Source of the DNA: Azorinus chamasolen
Taxonomy: Eukaryota > Mollusca > Bivalvia > Cardiida > Solecurtidae
Reading direction: 5' to 3'
Length of the DNA stretch: 64,000 nucleotides
Assembly: GCA_963576725.1 (NCBI GenBank)
Contig: OY755241.1
Coordinates: forward strand, 57,967,071-58,031,070
How positions within the stretch are numbered: the stretch's first letter is position 1; the number at the start of each line of letters is the position of its first letter. Made by a program: the position numbers and the translations under genes. Positions 61,481 through 64,000 of the stretch are shown in pieces. Under the pieces are notes generated by a model that saw nothing but the letters and a program-made list of their open reading frames with translations, was not told the origin of the DNA and searched no databases.

Positions 61481-61684
61481 CAGTAAAACCTCGATTATTC
61501 GAATTTTCGTTATAAACGAATTTAGACCCTTTTAGATAGGTGGCTGCTTAATGCATGATGAAAGTCATGCAGAAAGCTCCTAGAGGAGCTTTCTGCATGA
61601 CTTTCACCATGCATTAAGCTGCCACCTGTCTTAAAGATCGACAATAATACATATTTTAGTGTTCGGATAATCGAGGTTTTACTG
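61481..61684. mobile_element. TA-flanked palindromic MITE, family F, complete (204 bp)
   Basis: TA at 61479-61480 and 61685-61686. Ends CAGTAAAACCTCGATTATTC and GATAATCGAGGTTTTACTG. The core tip is AAGCTCCTAGAGGAGCTT. It ends 36 bases before the candidate terminal-exon acceptor. Confidence 0.9.
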
Positions 61685-61723
61685 TATTAGCATAATTAAG
61701 ATTTTCATTTTTTATAATTTCAG

Positions 61724-61743
61724 ACTCTGGTGTGTACCTTTAA
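61724..61743 (+). CDS. Candidate terminal exon 1 of the membrane-protein gene
   Basis: ATTTTTTATAATTTCAG (ending 61723) is a good acceptor. Joined to the phase-1 donor at 55529, the sequence reads D-S-G-V-Y-L and then TAA (61741-61743), giving a 186-residue protein with an acidic NDSEEDSGVYL tail. The frame match and immediate stop make it plausible, but a 6.2-kb intron is assumed and no clear polyadenylation signal follows closely (AATAAA-like text lies near 62056). Confidence 0.4.
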
Positions 61744-61915
61744 AGTGATAGTCTATACTTGCAGCACGTTTTAAATATACAGTACACGAACCATGTATTT
61801 ATATGCTAAAACGAAGTACATGTACATATATATCGTACATGTAAGAAACCCGGTCTACTAGACGACAAAGAAGACAGACCTTCCATGTGTTTGATATCGA
61901 AGATCCTGGTGAAAA

Positions 61916-62104
61916 CAGTGATAACTCGATTATTCGAACACGAAATACGTACCAGTATTGATCTTTAATACAGATGGCAGCTTAATGCAGGATCAAAGTC
62001 ATGAAGAAAGCTCCTCCGACTTTCACCCTGCATTAAGCAGCCACCTGCCTACAAAGAAATAAATTCTTCACTACTGAATTTTCGTAGCATCGGGTTTTTT
62101 ACTG
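61916..62104. mobile_element. Family F-like MITE, divergent
   Basis: CAGTGATAACTCGATTATTC and GCATCGGGTTTTTTACTG then TA. The core has GATCAAAGTCATGAAGAAAG and AGCAGCCACCTGCC, with a shortened tip. Confidence 0.7.
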
Positions 62105-62242
62105 TATTTATTCGGATCGCGTTTTGGTTATGTAACTGTTTGAAATAGGCCGATCATGTTTTCTGATACAACAACAAAATATAAACATCGAAGAAATCTG
62201 TCTGTTTTGTGTCACAGGGGCATTTTTTCTTTATAATTTCAG

Positions 62243-62247
62243 ACTGA
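62243..62247 (+). CDS. Alternative candidate terminal exon 2
   Basis: TTTTTTCTTTATAATTTCAG precedes ACTGA at 62243. From the same donor this gives D then TGA, a 181-residue protein. The 16 bases up to the splice site (TTTATAATTTCAGACT) are the same as at 61724, so the acceptor region looks duplicated. Confidence 0.3.
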
Positions 62248-62336
62248 CAAACTTCATTGGAATAATATAACATAACCAACTTTATGCATTTTAATTACAT
62301 TAAAAATTGTATGCGTTTATAGTTGAGAATATCACT

Positions 62337-62463
62337 TTAACCCTTTCCACCATGAATATTCATGTAAGAAATAATGACCTTTAGGTTCCTTTAGGAACCG
62401 TCTGATCTGGGTCTACTCTGTTTGCAAAGGCATAGAAAGGCGTCTTTATGGAGTAAATGGTTA
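62337..62463 (-). mobile_element. Family B MITE with internal deletion
   Basis: TTAACCCTTTCCACCATGAA, then directly the hairpin right part GGTTCCTTTAGGAACCGTCT and AAAGGCATAGAAAGGCG. Confidence 0.7.
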
Positions 62464-62645
62464 CGCAGATTAATAGTTATAATAGTACATGGACACAATA
62501 CTTTTTGCGCATGACAGAAACTTTGGAATCATATCCATATTGTATGATAAGCAATTAGAACAGACACAAGGGCCGTACATGTATAATCTATGTCTACTCT
62601 GTTTGCAAAGACGTAGAAAGGCGTATTTATGGAGGAAATCGTTAA
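62464..62645 (-). mobile_element. Family B MITE part with a CATGTA insertion
   Basis: AATAGTTATAATAGTACATG, AGCAATTAGAACAGACACAA, GGCCGTACATGTATAATC (relatives: GGCCGTCTAATC) and GGAGGAAATCGTTAA. TACATGTA is at 62576-62583. Confidence 0.7.
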
Positions 62646-62942
62646 GGAATGAGTGTCAATTAATTGCTCTCTAGACTAAAGTGCCGATTAGAGTACTCTT
62701 GATTGTAATGTGAGTCTTTCAGATAGCCTCTATCTATTCACTCTGCCAGGAATCTATACTTTTAAATTAATACTACCCAAGTGATGTGTAAACGATATTG
62801 GAGCACTTAACTTTCTTCAATACTAAGTAAATTTCGTCTGCAAAATTGCCGTCTGCCAAAAATGGGACGCTGTGTAATTTGACGTCTGATCTGGATCCAA
62901 ACTTTTGGTAAATGTTATTTTCCAATTGGGTTTACAGTTTTA

Positions 62943-63222
62943 AAACATTAACTCCATAAAGACGCCTATCTGTGCCTTTGCAAACAGAGTAGACCCAGAT
63001 TAGACGGCTCCTGTAGGATACATACTCCTGTAGGAGCCGTCTAATCATGGTCTGCTCTGTTTGCTAATAGTATAATATAGATATGATTCTACAGTTTCTG
63101 CCATGGTCAAAAAATGATCCTGATCAGACGGCTTCTATAGGAGTCGTCAGATCTGGGTCTACTCTCCTTGTACATTATGTAAATGCGCGTGAAAAATGCG
63201 TTTATATAAAGGAAATGATTAA
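62943..63222. mobile_element. Composite of two family B hairpins
   Basis: The first hairpin (about 62978-63065) has a duplicated tip: GGCTCCTGTAGGATACATAC then TCCTGTAGGAGCC. A second hairpin in the opposite sense (about 63115-63172) follows, and the piece ends ATAAAGGAAATGATTAA. Confidence 0.7.
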
Positions 63223-63394
63223 TGGAGCCTTCTAATCGTGATCTTCACTGTTTGTCATTCAAAGTCCTCTCGCAAAGTATACCCTATCATATTGAATGGA
63301 CTCTATCGTTGAACAACGATGGAGCCGTCCACTTTAAAAAATCAACATCCAAAAGATTACTTGTCCTTATGGTATGCGCAGTTCGACTAGCATA

Positions 63395-63455
63395 CATTTG
63401 CAAACAGTTTTGATCCAGACGAGGGCCCGAGGTCTCATCAGGACTCAAGCTGTTT
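63395..63455. repeat. Degenerate family A hairpin
   Basis: AAACAGTTTTGATCCAGACG and GGTCTCATCAGGACTCAAGC, with much of the stem lost. Confidence 0.6.
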
Positions 63456-63488
63456 CAAACCGAGCAACGGGTTAATGTGCGTAGTCGA

Positions 63489-63625
63489 AAACTAAAATCG
63501 TCAATTCAACACCAAACCCTGTACTGTGACCACTCTTTAGAATCGTATCGAAGAAACAGTATACGGTTTGGTGGAGAAATAAAAGAGTAACTCTTGAAAA
63601 TGTTTTAATTTACGCATCTTATGTG
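63489..63625. repeat. Family J element, reverse orientation
   Basis: ACTAAAATCGTCAATTCAAC, ACCAAACCCTGTACTGTGAC, ACGGTTTGGTGGAGAAATAA and TTTAATTTACGCATCTTATG. Confidence 0.7.
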
Positions 63626-63845
63626 ACATCAGTCTGTAGAAATCCTGTCAGTAGTTTCTGAAAATGTTTTTAAGAATTCAAATGCAGCAGATCAAGGTTA
63701 TAGCAGACTTTATTTTTTCAACCTGAAGAGGTTTTTTTAAAACCTCTTTCTCTGCCAAATTTTGTCGTCTATAAACTTTGTCGTCTGCTACAATTTCTTG
63801 TTTTCATTTTTCTAATTATTTTTGGTATAAAAACAGTCACAGTAA

Positions 63846-63912
63846 CAAAGAGTTTGGATCCTGATGAGACGCCGAGTTACTCGGCGTCTCATCTGGATCC
63901 AAACTGTTTGCA
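63846..63912. repeat. Family A hairpin
   Basis: GAGTTTGGATCCTGATGAGA and TCTCATCTGGATCCAAACTG around GAGTTACTC. A small unrelated stem AAGAGGTTTTTTTAAAACCT lies upstream near 63727. Confidence 0.85.
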
Positions 63913-64000
63913 TATGTATTTGGTAATCACAGATGCGACATTGGCAGCGGAAAGGTTAAGCCAGCCTTATGTGAATGTTTTCTTGCGCAAATAACGAAAA

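Larger units (their letters stand above)
55530..61723 (+). other. Predicted 6.2-kb intron
   Basis: It begins GTAATTTTA and would end TTTTATAATTTCAG at 61723. It contains B, C, D, F, H, J and O MITEs and no other exon that I can support. A 73-codon frame near 56329 starts with TTG and is not convincing. Confidence 0.5.

Noticed and set aside
6753..63912. Perfect hairpins as microRNA genes or bacterial-type terminators
   Set aside because: They occur in many near-identical copies with transposon ends or flanks, so MITE origin explains them. Processing into small RNAs is left as a test, not a call.

Overview
ORGANISM. The window looks like nuclear DNA of a bivalve mollusc. It is AT-rich and gene-poor, with no prokaryotic gene layout. 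It holds tRNA-derived SINEs, decayed 3' ends of non-LTR retrotransposons, and dispersed repeats that I remember as typical of clams and oysters (the 46.4 kb element with GCTGTCC...GCGCGCTC ends and the 11.5 kb repeat). The species cannot be fixed from the sequence. There is one 200-base assembly gap.

LAYOUT. 1-13.1 kb: intergenic or intronic DNA full of short palindromic elements. It includes a 4,054-bp transposon-like unit (1187-5240) with perfect 29-bp inverted ends, which has split an older MITE and carries a decayed reverse-strand coding region. 13.13-13.37 kb: a tRNA-derived SINE. 13.37-21.33 kb: about 53 copies of a 150-bp satellite built as 44+44+62 bp. 21.33-24.25 kb: two interleaved repeats, an AT-rich ~107-bp unit and GC-rich ~59-bp units, closed by a short inverted copy of the satellite at 24.25-24.37 kb. 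24.4-38.7 kb: more MITEs, a non-LTR 3' end, the gap and two SINE remnants. 38.8-42.1 kb: an old tandem segmental duplication. 42-54.7 kb: dense nested MITEs and a 15-copy 80-bp minisatellite. 54.8-62.3 kb: the only convincing protein-coding gene, a small single-pass membrane protein with one main exon and candidate terminal exons 6-7 kb downstream. 62.3-64 kb: more MITEs.

REPEAT FAMILIES (letters used below). TTAA-flanked, ends CCCTTTC...GAAAGGG, piggyBac-type: B (hairpin arms CAAACAGAGTAGACCCAGAT), C (arms AAACCATTGTGATAAATAG), K, O and P. TA-flanked, ends CAGT.AACC, Tc1/mariner-pogo (Tigger)-like palindromes of about 204-320 bp: D (CTCTATAACGGCC), E (CTCTAAACCGG), F (CTCGATTATTCGAA), G (TTCGATATCTCGAAC), H (CTGTCTTAAGCGACC) and I (CCTCTAATGCGACC). 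All six TA families carry one shared palindromic core (GCAGGTGGCTGCTTAA ... centre AGCTCCTATAGGAGCT or a variant). A: GGATCC-arm hairpin. J: CCACCAAACCCTA-arm hairpin. N: a non-palindromic dispersed repeat. Footprint: the octamer TACATGTA.

HOW IT FITS TOGETHER. The strongest signal is mobile-DNA history. TACATGTA occurs about 46 times. Wherever a sister repeat copy allows comparison, it is an exact CATGTA (6-bp) insertion at a TA. That is the textbook Tc1-type excision scar (TA-CA/TG-TA), and CA...TG are the terminal dinucleotides of the resident TA-flanked MITEs. The TTAA MITEs repeatedly hit the same TTAA inside H elements and share TTAA sites head to tail. Unrelated MITE families also share the same palindromic centre and hairpin arms, which suggests exchange of hairpin cassettes.
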